Assembly (NCBI GenBank): GCA_022376515.1
Contig: WTXI01000066.1
Location: 62,001 to 126,000, forward strand
Reading direction: 5' to 3'
Length of the DNA stretch: 64,000 nt
Source: Lactifluus volemus
Lineage: Eukaryota; Basidiomycota; Agaricomycetes; Russulales; Russulaceae
Shown here: positions 25,601-37,179 of the stretch, one piece after another
Layout of the letters: the number at the start of each line of letters is the position of its first letter
How positions within the stretch are numbered: position 1 is the stretch's first letter
The notes under the pieces: model-generated
What the model was told of the DNA's origin: nothing
Seen by the model: the letters and a program-made list of their open reading frames with translations, nothing else
The model's database searches: none
Translations under genes and position numbers: made by a program

Positions 25601-27835
25601 CCCTTAGTTATATACGATCCAGATGACCCCCACCGTAGTCTTTATGACATCGACAACGGTGAGGGATATCCCGAACGTTGGAATGGCATTTGACAAATAC
25701 ATTCCACTAGAGGATACCGTGATAACTCTTGCGGATTGGTATCACTATGTCTCAACGATTGCACCGGCGATCGCGTACGTAACCAACTCTTTCTGATGTT
25801 CGGACGCTAGACTATCCATTGAAGTGAATTTAATTCAACCCTGATCAACGGAAAGGGACGCTATCCTGGAGGTCCTAACGTTTCCCTCGCTGTGGTAAAC
25901 GTTCAACAAGGCCTCCGGTCAGTGTTTCACATGTCGCTTCAAATAGAGGTTCAGGGCCTCACATGCCACACCGTAACAGTTACCGATTCCGTCTCGTGTC
26001 TATCTCATGTGATCCCAATTATTTTTTCTCGATCGACAGCCACAACATGACAGTTATCGAAGCTGACGGTAACAATGTCCAACCCTTAGTGGTTGATTCA
26101 ATCCAGATATTTGCAGGTAAGCAAGGCTGAAAGGATTTACGGCAATTGACTTACGTCCAAATAGGCCAACGCTACTCGTTCGTTGTGAGTCGGTTTTGCA
26201 TATCCTCCTGCTATAAAATTTTACGGTCACAGCTCCACGCAGGCTTATCGATTGATAATTATTGTAAATTTCTCACCTTCCTACATGTAAACTTCTGTGC
26301 TATGAGCTAACCTCCGTAGGGATCCGTGCTCTCCCCAATGCCTCAGGAATCGCAGGACAGAACTACACCGGCCTCACAACCTTGCTATCCTTCATTATAA
26401 TGGGGCATCGGATCAGGGTCCATCCACCGACCCCACTGTAAACATTCCGAAAAGTGTACTGCCACTTAACGAGACTGATCTCCATGTATGCTCTCGACCC
26501 GTTCCTGTTTACACAGCTGATGTGTTGTATATATAGCCACTCGTTCCGACGCCAGTGGTAAGTTCTTCCAGTGCAGCTGTTCCCCATCCTACAAAATCAT
26601 GTCCAGCCAGGCAAACCTTTTGTAGGCGGTGCCGACATCAACATCAATTTGAACGCTACACGGGTACATGCTATTTCTTCCAAGAAAGATACATACCCTA
26701 AAAAAGCCATGATAGAACGCTACAACCGCAAATTTCTCTGTCAATGGCGTCACGTTTGACCTGCCTACCGTCCCCGTACTGCTCCAGATCCTGAGCGGCG
26801 CTCAGAAGGCGTCAGATCTCGTTCCTAAGGGAAGTATCTATGGTCTTGCGCGAAACATGAGTGTTGAGCTCACCATTCCTGCTGGTGCTGCTGGAGGACC
26901 TGTGAGTTCAGAATGCAATCGTACAGTGATCGTAATACTGATGCGTGCTGTCATTTATTGATAAGCACCCTGTCCACTTGCACGGGCACTCATTCCACGT
27001 GGTTCGTAGTGCTGGAAGTTCAACCTATAACTTTGATAATCCTGTCATCCGTGATGTGTGAGCATTGGCAACAACACCGAAAGTCAAGATAACGTCACGA
27101 TTCGATTCTTCACTGACAACCCTGGCCCATGGTTTTTCCATTGCCACATAGATTGGCACTTGAATAGGTTGGCCATACCTTGATCTTAGCAGCGTATCAT
27201 TCTTACTGATAGGTCGACTATGTTAGGGGTTTCGCCGTGGTCTTTGCGGAGGACGTGCCCGATGTAAAGTCAGATCTCACCTCATACCAGGTATGTCATG
27301 TAGCCACCCTTGCCACCGTGCGTCGAAACGTATTCCGTCTAGGTCGTTGGGAGAAGCTCTGCCCTGCTTATAACAACTTCATCAACACAGCCGGTAAATT
27401 TGATCGTTCGCTTCTGATTGCGACTTTATCTGGCTTGAAAAGCGCAAATAGCGCGTAATTCTTCATACCCGTAGACGATGTGGCTACCGTTACTTTCTGG
27501 GTACCCGCAGTGAACGATCGGCATTAGGACCTTTACCAGACTTTTTTTTCGGACTGTTTTTACAGAGATGCGTTAGTTATGTACGCAGTCATTGTTACCC
27601 CTCATTTCATAGTCACTCGTTTGCCTTCATAAACTTTCCGGGGGCCTCCCTAAACAGGTGGTGAGACAGTGGTCACGAGAAGAAAAAAAAGGGGCACGCA
27701 CTGACGAGTCACGAGCACCCTGCGGCCAGTGTTGCAGCTGAGATCGTGATAACTAGATCCGCTCCATCGTTGACTCGAGCCTTAAGCTTGTCTTTGTGTG
27801 CATGGGTTGAGAGTTTTTTTGTCAGAAGACACGTG
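22630..27835 (+). repeat. segmental duplication copy B (laccase locus 2)
   Basis: Second member of the direct duplication with 17260-22340; see that entry. The short spacer 22341-22629 between the copies holds no gene. Confidence 0.8.
24951..27458 (+). pseudogene. laccase locus 2 (pseudogene, few breaks, canonical ligands)
   Basis: Laccase with TATAAAA at 24879-24885 and ATG at 24951. Exons 1-10 read cleanly: leader MHFRSFFLLTIISGVACVIG; L1 HWHGIFQKNTNYEDG with VTQCPLIP; L2 [47 protein letters not shown] one-base deletion in the next exon (CTCACAACCTTGCT where ACAAACCTT is expected) breaks the frame, and locus 1 has the same deletion. Later exons read again: [20 protein letters not shown]3 [13 protein letters not shown]; then a second break at GATGTGTGAG (one base lost). 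L4 is fully canonical, [10 protein letters not shown], then [13 protein letters not shown] final length change precedes RWEKLCPAYNNFINTAG. All 11 copper ligands are present, but the locus is not translatable as read. Confidence 0.8.
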
Positions 27836-29000
27836 AGTCACTGTAGTTTAAGGGGGATATCCGAGTGATTCCAAATAGGGCAGTTGTACAGAGGATTAAT
27901 TACGCTTCGGCTATTTTCGGGGTCGTCTGCGGTCAAGAACTCTATTAGGGTCAGTTTTAATATATGCTTTCCCTCCGGTTTCCTCTGGGAGAAGCAGGGA
28001 ACACCTCAAAGGGTTGGGAGGGTCTGTGGGTCATTCGTGAGTGACTCTCCTAGGTCCTTTCCATCCCGGGAGTCTGGGGAAGGGGCATAGACCCTTTGGG
28101 TGGTCTTTGCAATGGTAGAGGTAGTGGGGCTTGTTGGGTTCTATGTGGCCTTGGCTGCGGTTCGAGGAGTGCCAAAGTGGTCGCTTGCAGAAGAAGGTGT
28201 TGTACTTCCTGTACAGTAAGGTTGTTCACAAGGAAATGCATCATGTGAGTCATGTGTGAAGGGCTCTCCGAGTCATTGGCCACAAATCTACATAATGAGT
28301 CAAAAAAGCTCTGTTAGGCCTTAAAGAAAGGAAATCTGAAGGCTGTAACGGAGGCAGACTTTTTATTTTTGAATGTAAAGCAGAGTTAATACCATTTAGT
28401 CACTGCCTACCAAACGTCTATGGCTTACAAATACGTCATGTGATGCTCTCGGTTGCGAATAAGCCTACCTTTAGCTTTAGCCGATATGTCATGGGTAGCA
28501 GGTGTGTGCCTTAGCGGGTATGCGTTGGCAGACGTGTGCTAGTGTCTTGTCAGTTTTTTTTTTGTTTTTCAGGGGGATGGTACCTCTGCTGGTTTTTTTT
28601 TTCTCTCTCGACACCCTACTCGATGCTGGGATCATTAGGCTCAGGGTTTCTGCCAGTGGTGGGTGTATGTCTTATTGATTTGGTACTGGGTACTGGGAAC
28701 TAGGAAGGTTAGATAATATACCCGATGAGGGAAAAATCTAACGTGAACGGACCGAGCCGTCGGCTCCAGCCTGAGTACTAGCACCACTTGTGAGTATTTT
28801 ATTTCTTACTGTACAGTACAGTACTGTATTCACCAGGCGCTACTGTCACAGTATTACAAGTCCGACGTGCTAGCTCGTGGTGCCTAGTTGTCGAACCATG
28901 CATTCCCTTTCTTTCCATTTGCAGACGTTGTGAAGGCCCTGAGTTTCTAAACCAATTGACACGGAGGCGTCAAAGCGGCGAGTGCTCACCCATCCAGTTA
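27836..29000. other. spacer between the two laccase lineages
   Basis: Contains T-runs near 28552-28605 and the first copy of a repeated ACAGT pentanucleotide tract (about 28800-28825). A minus-strand open frame at 28050-28283 (VNNLTVQEVQHLLLQATT then Pro/Gln-rich) looks protein-like but is unassigned; it may be a relic of a mobile element or host exon. Confidence 0.35.
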
Positions 29001-29089
29001 TATAAAATGCCCCAAAAGCCATCTCAAGTCTTTTCAGGTTCCCCGGACCTGCCCATTTCAACTTCTCTCCTTGTTGCCCCGGTTCAATT

Positions 29090-31545
29090 ATGTGGTCCCT
29101 CTCTTTTGTTGCGTTCTTTGCCGTACTATCAACGAACTTCCGAGCTCAGGCTACTGTCATTGGCCCTGCTTTTGATCTTACCATCGCCAACGCTCAGATA
29201 GCTCCAGACGGGTTCCCACGCCAGTAAGTCACCTCTCATTGCGATTATTACAGGTAGTATCGTTGACCCTCGCCCTATTTGCAGAGCTACCCTTGTCAAT
29301 GGCGAATTCCCCGCTCCATTAATCCATGCAAATAAGGTAGATCTCTCAGAATAGTCCCTATGTCTGGCTTTTAATACGTCACATCCAGGGCGACGACTTT
29401 GCGCTCAACGTCATCAATAATTTGCAAGATACGTCGTTGGATCTTTCAACTACTATTGTAAGGTTACCTTTCACGTCATCAGAATCCAAGCGTTCATTCT
29501 CTGCAGCATTGGCACGGTATTTTCCAAAGGACAACCAATTACGTAGATGGCGCTGCCTTCGTCACCCAGTGCCCTATTATACCGAATAATAGCTTCGTCT
29601 ACAAGTTCAATGCAATTGAGCAAGCGGTACTGCACACTTACTATTTCCATAACTTCGGACTCTGGCATTTACGTGTGGCATCACAGGGTACATATTTGTA
29701 TGAGAGTCAGTTCAACGCTCAATCTTGTGACGGATTGCGTGGACCTCTCGTCATTTCTGATCCGAATGACCCTCACCATCGTCTGTATGACATTGATAAG
29801 GTGGGTTAGATGTAAGGGTTTAAGCGGGCTATTAATAAACCCACTTCTCACAGCGGATACCGTTATTACACTTGGGGATTGGTATCACTACAGTTCTTAG
29901 GGCTCCAGGGTTCCGTGAGTGATTATGCTTCCTTGATTTGGACGCCCAGGCTGAACATTCTCCAAGAGTGTTCAACTCCACCTTGATTAACGGAAAGGGC
30001 CGTTTTGTTGGTGGTCCTAGCGTACCTCTCGCTGTGGTGAATGTTACACGGGGTTTACGGTCGGTGTTGCAATTTAACATTGTACCGAATGAAAAATTGA
30101 CATGTGGTAACAATAACAGCTACCGACTGCGCATTGTCTCTATCTCTTGCGATCCTGCTTTTGACTTCTCAATCGACGGTCATCAATTTACTATCATAGA
30201 GGTTGACGGCAACAATGTTCAGCCCTGGTCGTCGATTCTCTTGAGATCTTTGCTGGTAAGCAGATCTAAGGAAAATATTCATAATGTTAACTACGATGAC
30301 TGTCTTAAACAGGTCAACGTTATTCGGCTGTTGTAAGTCGATTTTAATTGACCTTCATACTCGAACAAGTTCCTTACGCCTTACGCTGTCTCAGCTCAAT
30401 GCCAACCAACCAATTGGCAATTACTGTATGTTATTCACAGTTCGCCGAACTTGCGTGATTGACTTTAACGTGCGCAGGGATTCGTGCTCTTCCCAACTTG
30501 AATAATGGGGACCAGGGCTTCACTGATTTCACCAACCTGGCGATTCTTCACTATAGGGGGGCCCCACTCAGTCCCCCAAACAACGATCCCACTAACATTC
30601 CTCTGAGCGTGCAACCGCTCCTTGAGACAGATCTTCATGTACGCCACATATTCCTCTTCCCCCTTTATGAAGCTAACAATGTGAACGTGTCTAGCCACTC
30701 AGTCCGATTGAAGACCCTGTGGTAAGTTTATATTGGCTGTTTTATGATTATCATCATCCATGTAATCCAGCCCGGTCTACCCTTCCCTGGTGGTGCTGAC
30801 ATCAACATCAATCTCGACATCAGGCCCGTAAGCACCACTTTCTAAGCGAGGTTCATGGTCATTGACACACTCCAAGGGCCCTAACCACAAGTATCTCGTA
30901 AATGGGGTTGCGTTCAATCCTCCTCCGGTCCCGGTGTTGCTCCAAATACTGATGGCGCGCAAACGTCCGATCTTGTCCCTTCAGGAAGCATCTACGGTCT
31001 TGATCCTAATAAGAGCGTAGAAATTACGATTCCCGGACGTAATAGTATCTTTGGACCGCTGGTGAGTGCAGAAAAGCCTTTGTTGTTATCAGTGGGATGT
31101 TGACTGTTGTTATACACAAGCCTATCCACCTACACGGACACTCATTCCACGTTGTCCGCAGTGCTGGTAGCCGATCTACAACTTCGTCGATCCTGTTATC
31201 CGTGACGTGTGAGCACCGGTGAACAGGGAGATGGTGTGACGATTCGGTTCTTCACTGACAACCCTGGTCCGTGGTTCCTTCACAGCAACATCGCCTGGCA
31301 GTTTGTGAGGTGAGTTGGAGCTTTTTCTTCCGATGCGACGGTAGATTGTCAACGTACTGATGCGTTTACATCACAGGGGCCTCGCTGTGGTATTAGCAGA
31401 GGATGTCCCTGAGGTTCCGACGAAGGATATTACCGACAGTACGTCCCATCTATCTGTGTATCCCGAAGCTTATGAATACGTGATTGTTCTGTTCAGCGCA
31501 ATGGAATGGCCTTTGCCGGCGTACAATAACTTTGCCAGCCCCTAA
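29090..31545 (+). pseudogene. laccase-like locus 3 (pseudogene, copper ligands lost)
   Basis: First member of the second laccase lineage. TATAAAA at 29001-29007, ATG at 29090, leader WSLSFVAFFAVLSTNFRAQ. Exons 1-4 are clean, with L1 [15 protein letters not shown] and TQCPIIP. L2 reads [14 protein letters not shown], so the HSH pair is Glu/Gln and the Trp is Leu. Breaks: one base lost at the GATAAG donor, a TAG in the following exon, one C lost in the run before the VVDSL segment, a 4-base loss after VLLQIL, and more losses around the L3-L4 exon. The type 1 His codon of L3 is deleted outright (PIHLHGH follows the acceptor) and L4 is HSNIAWQ (Cys to Ser, His to Asn, His to Gln). The most degraded copy of lineage 2, with a slightly different L4 from copies 4-7. 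Confidence 0.8.
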
Positions 31546-33920
31546 TCATCGGCATGTTCCTGAGACACTTATCTTCCCTTTCGTTCTTTACACCCCGACC
31601 CGAGTCATTCACTCGCTCTTCCACTCTCTTGATCTCTTCTCGCTCCTTTGCTTGATACCAAAACCTGTACCTCCTTATAGTTGTTAATACTTAATAATAA
31701 TGTGTGCCCCACCTTTTTAGCCTCGCTTTTAGAAGCGTAGGTTCCACCCGCGTTTTGAAGTACTGTGCGATAGCATGGAACTCAGAGGGATTAATTGGGA
31801 GTGGGACGTTTTGGCTCGCTCAGCTTGCTCAGGCGTGTTAGGGTAAGAGGTTGTTAGGCCTCTTAACCTCGTTTCGTTGCTATCTCGGTACTAGTAGAAA
31901 GAGCCACGGCGAATGGTGCTTGATCACAGCAGAATATGTGCAACTCCTCAAGCCCAGATGACACAGGCCGAGCGAGCAGATCAACGGTGCCAGTGAGCCA
32001 CCGAAAGGGCCCGTACACCATTTGTGTCTACGTCGCTCCCATGGAAGCAACATATTCCTGGCCGTACATGTAGCTCTCAATGGCGGACATGCCGCGCACA
32101 AATGTGCTGTAACCCAGCCACGGCCCCGTGAGGCAGTTCTTTCATCTTCAGGAGTTATACGGAAGAGGAGACTCGGAGAGGATATCTCTCACAAACAAGA
32201 CCTGTGCTAGTGTCGATATCATTTGCGATTCCATGCAGCCTCGTGCTCTTCCCACAAAACCGTAGTCTATACCAGGGGTTAAAACGATGTCACTTCAGGG
32301 CATGAAGAAAGGAGGGGTATAACCAGTAGCCTGAGGTATCTGGTAGAGGCCTGACGTGGACCCTAACCAAAACAAAATAGTCAGTCCGCCAGTGGTCCAG
32401 TGCTTCGATTGCGCGGTCGACCGTTTACTAGAACTAATTGAATCTTCAATTGAAGTCTACAACAGAAACCTTGACCCATGTTCGACCAGGAAGCCTTATA
32501 AGACAATGTGCAGATGCCAACTTATAACTTTGTGGCGATACGTCCTGACCAAATACCTGTAGATCAGAGACGCGGAAGTTGAGGCATTTCTGACAACTAA
32601 CTACTAGTAGCGTTGACCCGTTCTCCGCACGGGGCTTCTTGTCATCGCAATGACTGACCATTCGCGCCCAGAACATCATGATAGGATTATACGCATTCCA
32701 AGAGGGAAGTAAAGTAAACCGTAATACAGTGCTGCCGTCAGACAGAAACTCTGCGTTCCGCTTGTCGTGAAGGATGAATACCAGCTGGGGAGTACCATCT
32801 TTGCAGGATTGTTACTTGCAGAAGATCTGGCAGCCAAACGTTGACAGGTTCGAAATGAATGGTTTTACGTCCGCTCAATCAACCGCGCTGAGATTGACAA
32901 CTACACGGTCCTGACACTGTCGCACCTGTGGAAAGGGTACTGGCTGTCTCCAGTGAGGAGTGTGTCCATGCACCCGCTGATAGCATTGGAATCAGGCGAA
33001 AGTCACGTACATCACGTTGCTCAAGAGATTGAGCATGCAAAAACAGAGATCATCTCGAAAGTTGAAGTTTGGACGTGCATCGGCGTCATCGTCTGTTCTC
33101 AGATTTGGATCCTCTTTCGTTAGGCATCATTTAGCGATGTGCCGAACATGATCAGATGAGCAGGTGATTTCGCGCTCACACCGCCGTAACGTCCACACTG
33201 GGAATACCTTCCTGAGACGTGATGCATCATTGCATCATCGGTGATCAGTGTCGTTGCTCTGAATATTGTACCTAGGCCGAGGATAAACGTAGGCCCAAAG
33301 TCATAACATGATAGGCCAAACAGAAGTCTTCCCAATTTCGTTGTGCCCAGAGTAGGCACAGTAGGTCGCCCTCACGCTTCACCCCAGAATTCTATTTGGG
33401 AACCCTGACTGGCACTGGTCGAAAACGATCGCGTGGCTAGAGGTTGTTCCTGCGAAACTATGTCGTTGTGCAGTCACTGCAGTGGCCCACCTGTTTCGAG
33501 GCATGGATGATCGAGGCGCCGTACTGAGCTGAGGTTGGTGACCGTTAGCCGTGGCTCCTGCGAGTGAACCGTATGCATCAGGAGGTCTGCGGACTGAGAG
33601 CCGCTGGAAACCCTGGAGGCCTAAGAAAACCAAAATTTGTTTCTTGCCCATGAAAACAACTCGCCACACTCCAGGTTGATTAAGAAATTGCAAGTTGGCC
33701 GCAGCGCCAAGCCACCGTGGGAACTAATGTGCCAGCCACAGAGCCAAGACACGAATAGATTTCGTAAAGCATTTCATGTCATACTAACATTAGTATGGGC
33801 CCAAGACATGGCGTGTGCAGCTAGTCCATATCAGGGTTAGGATATGATTTCGGGGCACCACAAAGAAGGAAAGCCAGTGCATCTTGTGGGTCACGGTATC
33901 CGGTAAATACGTTATCCCTC
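31546..33920. other. repeat-built spacer between loci 3 and 4
   Basis: Begins with the 3'-flank module shared by loci 3-8 (about 31700-31960; ends in caactcctcaagccca...). From about 33385 to 33655 it carries, in inverted orientation, a module also seen at 57105-57300 plus 58140-58195. No host gene is recognised. Confidence 0.5.
33385..33655 (-). repeat. inverted copy of the 57-58 kb module
   Basis: The reverse complement reads through gggcaagaaacaaa, ggtttccagcggctctcagt and gaccagtgccagtcag, each also found on the plus strand at 57105-57160 and 58150-58190. No LINE sequence lies between these landmarks here, so this is an element-free version. Confidence 0.7.
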
Positions 33921-34584
33921 ATGGCATTAGCTGCCGCCGTGGACCCTAGCCGAAACCATTATTCACTCTCCCAATACTTCATTGTGACGGGTATCATTTG
34001 TGGTAAACCTAGGAGTCGGCGTATCGTAATTGAAAGATGAGCCGCCTGGCAGAAGGAGAGAATTGAGCTGAAATGGGCTAAAGGGTGCCTTCGACGATAT
34101 GAGAACCTTGGTGTGTTCCACAATGACTCGGAGTAAGAGCAGTTTCGTCAAGCGACAATTATTGGCGGACATGCGTCTTGGAATGTGTTCTGCATTGATT
34201 CCGCGGAGTCATCAGTCTACTACTGTACTAGAACACTTCAGAAGACACGCGGAACTCCTGGGGCATTTATTACAAGTACAGTACAGTACAGTATGGATCG
34301 TCAGGCTCGTCGTCGGGTTTTCGTCGGGACTCGGGACCGGGTTTCGAATTGATTACATCTGCGAACTAACTTAGAAAGGTTGAATAATTATACCCGTTCA
34401 GGGAAAGTCAAAAATGGACCGACCGGGCCGTCGGGTACCACCGCATTTTGTTTCGTACTAAATTCACCAGACGCTAATACGGTACCTCTGCCGACACACA
34501 CGGTGGTCATAAAAGAATCGGAGTCATGCATTCCTTCTTTTCCGAGTCCTGTTTCATGACAGTGCAAAGACACTAAATATCAAT

Positions 34585-34600
34585 TGACACGGATGTGTCA
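34585..34600. promoter_or_regulatory. palindrome upstream of locus 4
   Basis: TGACACGGATGTGTCA: perfect 6-bp arms around GGAT, 45 bp upstream of the TATA box. Recurs at loci 5, 6 and 7. Confidence 0.55.
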
Positions 34601-34645
34601 TGGGTGCCTCTCTTGCAGGCGTCATAGCCGTAGCCCGTCCAGTTG

Positions 34646-34652
34646 TATAAAA
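34646..34652 (+). promoter_or_regulatory. TATA box of locus 4
   Basis: TATAAAA 87 bp before the ATG, in a block conserved at all lineage-2 loci. Confidence 0.65.
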
Positions 34653-34732
34653 TGGCCCCAAAACTATGTCAATTATTTTCAGGCTCCCCGGTCCTGCCAA
34701 TTTAATTTCTCTCCTTGTTGGCCTGTGCAATA

Positions 34733-37179
34733 ATGCGGTCACTATCTCTTGCTGTATTCTTTGCCGTTATATCAACGAGCGTCTACGCTCAGACGGCCAT
34801 TGGCCCCGTTGCTGATCTTAATATCGTCAACAGTGCGATAGCCCCAGATGGGTTCCGTCGCGGGTAAGTTACCTTCCATTGTAACTACTACAGGTGTCGT
34901 TGACGGTCGCCCTGTTTGCAGAGCAACCCTTTTCAATGGTCAATTCCCTGGTCCATTAATTCAAGCAAATAAGGTAGATCTCTTAAGATAGTTCCTGTGT
35001 CTGGCTTTTGATCAGTCACATTCAGGGTGATAACTTTCAGCTCAATGTCACCAATCAGTTGACCGATCCGTCGTTGGATCGTGAAACTACTATTGTAAGG
35101 TTATCTTTTCACCTCGTCAGAGTCCAAGCATTTATTCGCTGCAGCATTGTCACGGTATCTTCCAAAGGACAACCAATTACGTAGATGGCGCTCCCTTCGT
35201 CACCCAATGCCCTATTGTACCGAATAATAGCTTCGTCTACCAGTTCAATGCATTTGAGCAAACGGTACTGCACCTTGCTATTTCCACAACTTCTGGCTGA
35301 CATTGACGTGTGGCGTCACAGGGTACATATTGGTATCACAGTCAGTTCAATGCTCAATCTTGTGACGGATTGCGTGGACCTCTCGTCATTTCTGATCCGA
35401 ATGACCCTCACCTTCGTCTATATGACATTGATAACGGTGAGATAAATGTAAGCGTTGAAGTGGACTATTGATAAACCCACTTCTCACAGCGGATACCGTT
35501 ATTACGCTCGGGGACTGGTATCACTACAGTTCTACATTGGCTCCGCTGGTTCCGTGGGTGATTATGCCCTCCTTGACTTGGACGCCCAGGCTGAACATTC
35601 TCCAAGACAGTTCAACTCGACCTTAATCAACGGGAAGGGCCGTTATATTGGTGGTCCTAGCGTACCTCTCGCTGTGGTGAATGTTATAAGGAACAGACGG
35701 TCAGTGCTGCAATTCAACATTGTACCGAATGAAAAGCTGACGTGCGGTAACAATAACAGCTACCGACTCCGCATTGTCTCAATCTCTTGCGATCCTGCTT
35801 TTAACTTCTCAATCGACGGCCATCAACTTACAATCATTGAGGTTGACGGCAACAACGTTCAGCCCCTGGTCGTCGATTCTCTTAAGATCTTTGCCGGTAA
35901 GTAGTACTGAGGCAAATTTTCATAATGTTAACTACGATGACTGTCTTAAACAGGTCAACGTTATTCGGCTGTTGTAAGTTGATTTTAATGCTCGAACAAG
36001 CTCCTTACGCCTTACGGGTTTCTCAGCTCAATGCCAACCAACCAATTGGCAATTACTGTATGTTCTTCAGTTCGCCGAACTTGCGTGATCTGACTTTAAC
36101 TTGCGCAGGGATTCGTGCTCTTCCCAATGCTGAGGACCAAAGCTTCAAGAATTCTACTAACCTGGCCATTCTTCGCTACTCGGGAGCCCCAAACAGGGAC
36201 CCAAAGAACGACCCTACTGTGAATATCCCTTCGAGCGTGCTACCGCTCAAAGAGACAGATCTCCATGTACGCTACATATTCCTCTCCCTTTTATGACGCT
36301 GAAAATGTGAACGTCTAGCCACTCGAGAAACAAGACCCTGTGGTAAGCTCGTATTGTCTGATTATAGTCATTCATCACGATACCGTTTAATCCAGCCCGG
36401 TGGACCCTTCCCCGGTGGTGCTGACATCAACGTCAATCTCGTCGTCTCACTCGTAAGCACCACTGTCTAGACGAGGTATATGGTCATTGACACACTCCGA
36501 GAGCGATGACTTTACCAGATTTCTCATAAATGGGGTTACCTTTGATCCTCCTACGGTCCCGGTGTTGCTCCAAATCCTGAATGGCAAGAATACGCCCGAC
36601 CTTGTCCCCGCAGGAAGCATCTACGGTCTTGAAGGTAGTAAAAGCGTAGAAATTACGATTCCCGCAGGTGTTCCTGGTGGACCAGTGAGTGTAGAAAACC
36701 TGTTGGGGTTATCAGTCGGATGTTGACTGTTGTTATTCACAAGCGTCCCATCCACTTGCACGGACACTCATTCCACGTTGTCCGCAGCGCCGGTAACTCG
36801 ACCTACAACTTCGTCGATCCTGTGATCCGTGACGTCGTGAACATCGGTGAAGAGGGAGATAATGTGACGATTCGGTTCTTCACTGACAACCCTGGTCCCT
36901 GGTTCCTTCACAGTGGCAATGCCTGGGAGTTGGACAAGTGAGTCGGAGTTCTTTCTTCTGATGCGATGGTAGATCGTCAACGTACTGATTCGTTCACATC
37001 ACAGGGGCTTCGCTGTGGTATTAGCAGAGGATGTCCCTGAGGTTCCGTCGAGGGATATTACGAATGGTACGTCCCAGCACTATCTGTGTATCTGAACGCT
37101 TACGAATACGTGATTGCCCTGTCCAGACCAATGGAAGGCCCTTTGCCCGGTGTACGATAACTATGTCAACGGGACCTAG
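34733..37179 (+). CDS. intact laccase-like protein lacking type 1 copper ligands (locus 4)
   Basis: Secreted multicopper-oxidase fold, probably not a working laccase. Seventeen exons: 34733-34863, 34922-34973, 35026-35094, 35145-35264, 35322-35436, 35490-35553, 35607-35699, 35760-35896, 35954-35973, 36027-36057, 36109-36266, 36319-36342, 36396-36452, 36502-36684, 36744-36937, 37005-37066, 37127-37179. Total 1563 nt, 520 residues, no break, a normal laccase length. Signal peptide [20 protein letters not shown]1 is HCHG (85-88; Trp to Cys, both His kept). L2 [14 protein letters not shown] has Gln132 for the second type 3 His. L3 RPIHLHGH (419-426) has Arg for the type 1 His. L4 [10 protein letters not shown] has Ser475 for the type 1 Cys, Gly476 for a type 3 His and Glu480 for the type 1 His. 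Disulfide Cys 106, 138, 225 and 510 are all kept. AATAAA at 37338-37343. Confidence 0.85.

Noticed and set aside
28050..28283. Minus-strand frame with QEVQHLLLQATT and a Pro-rich tail
   Set aside because: Protein-like but too short and without relatives I can name; mentioned only in the spacer entry.
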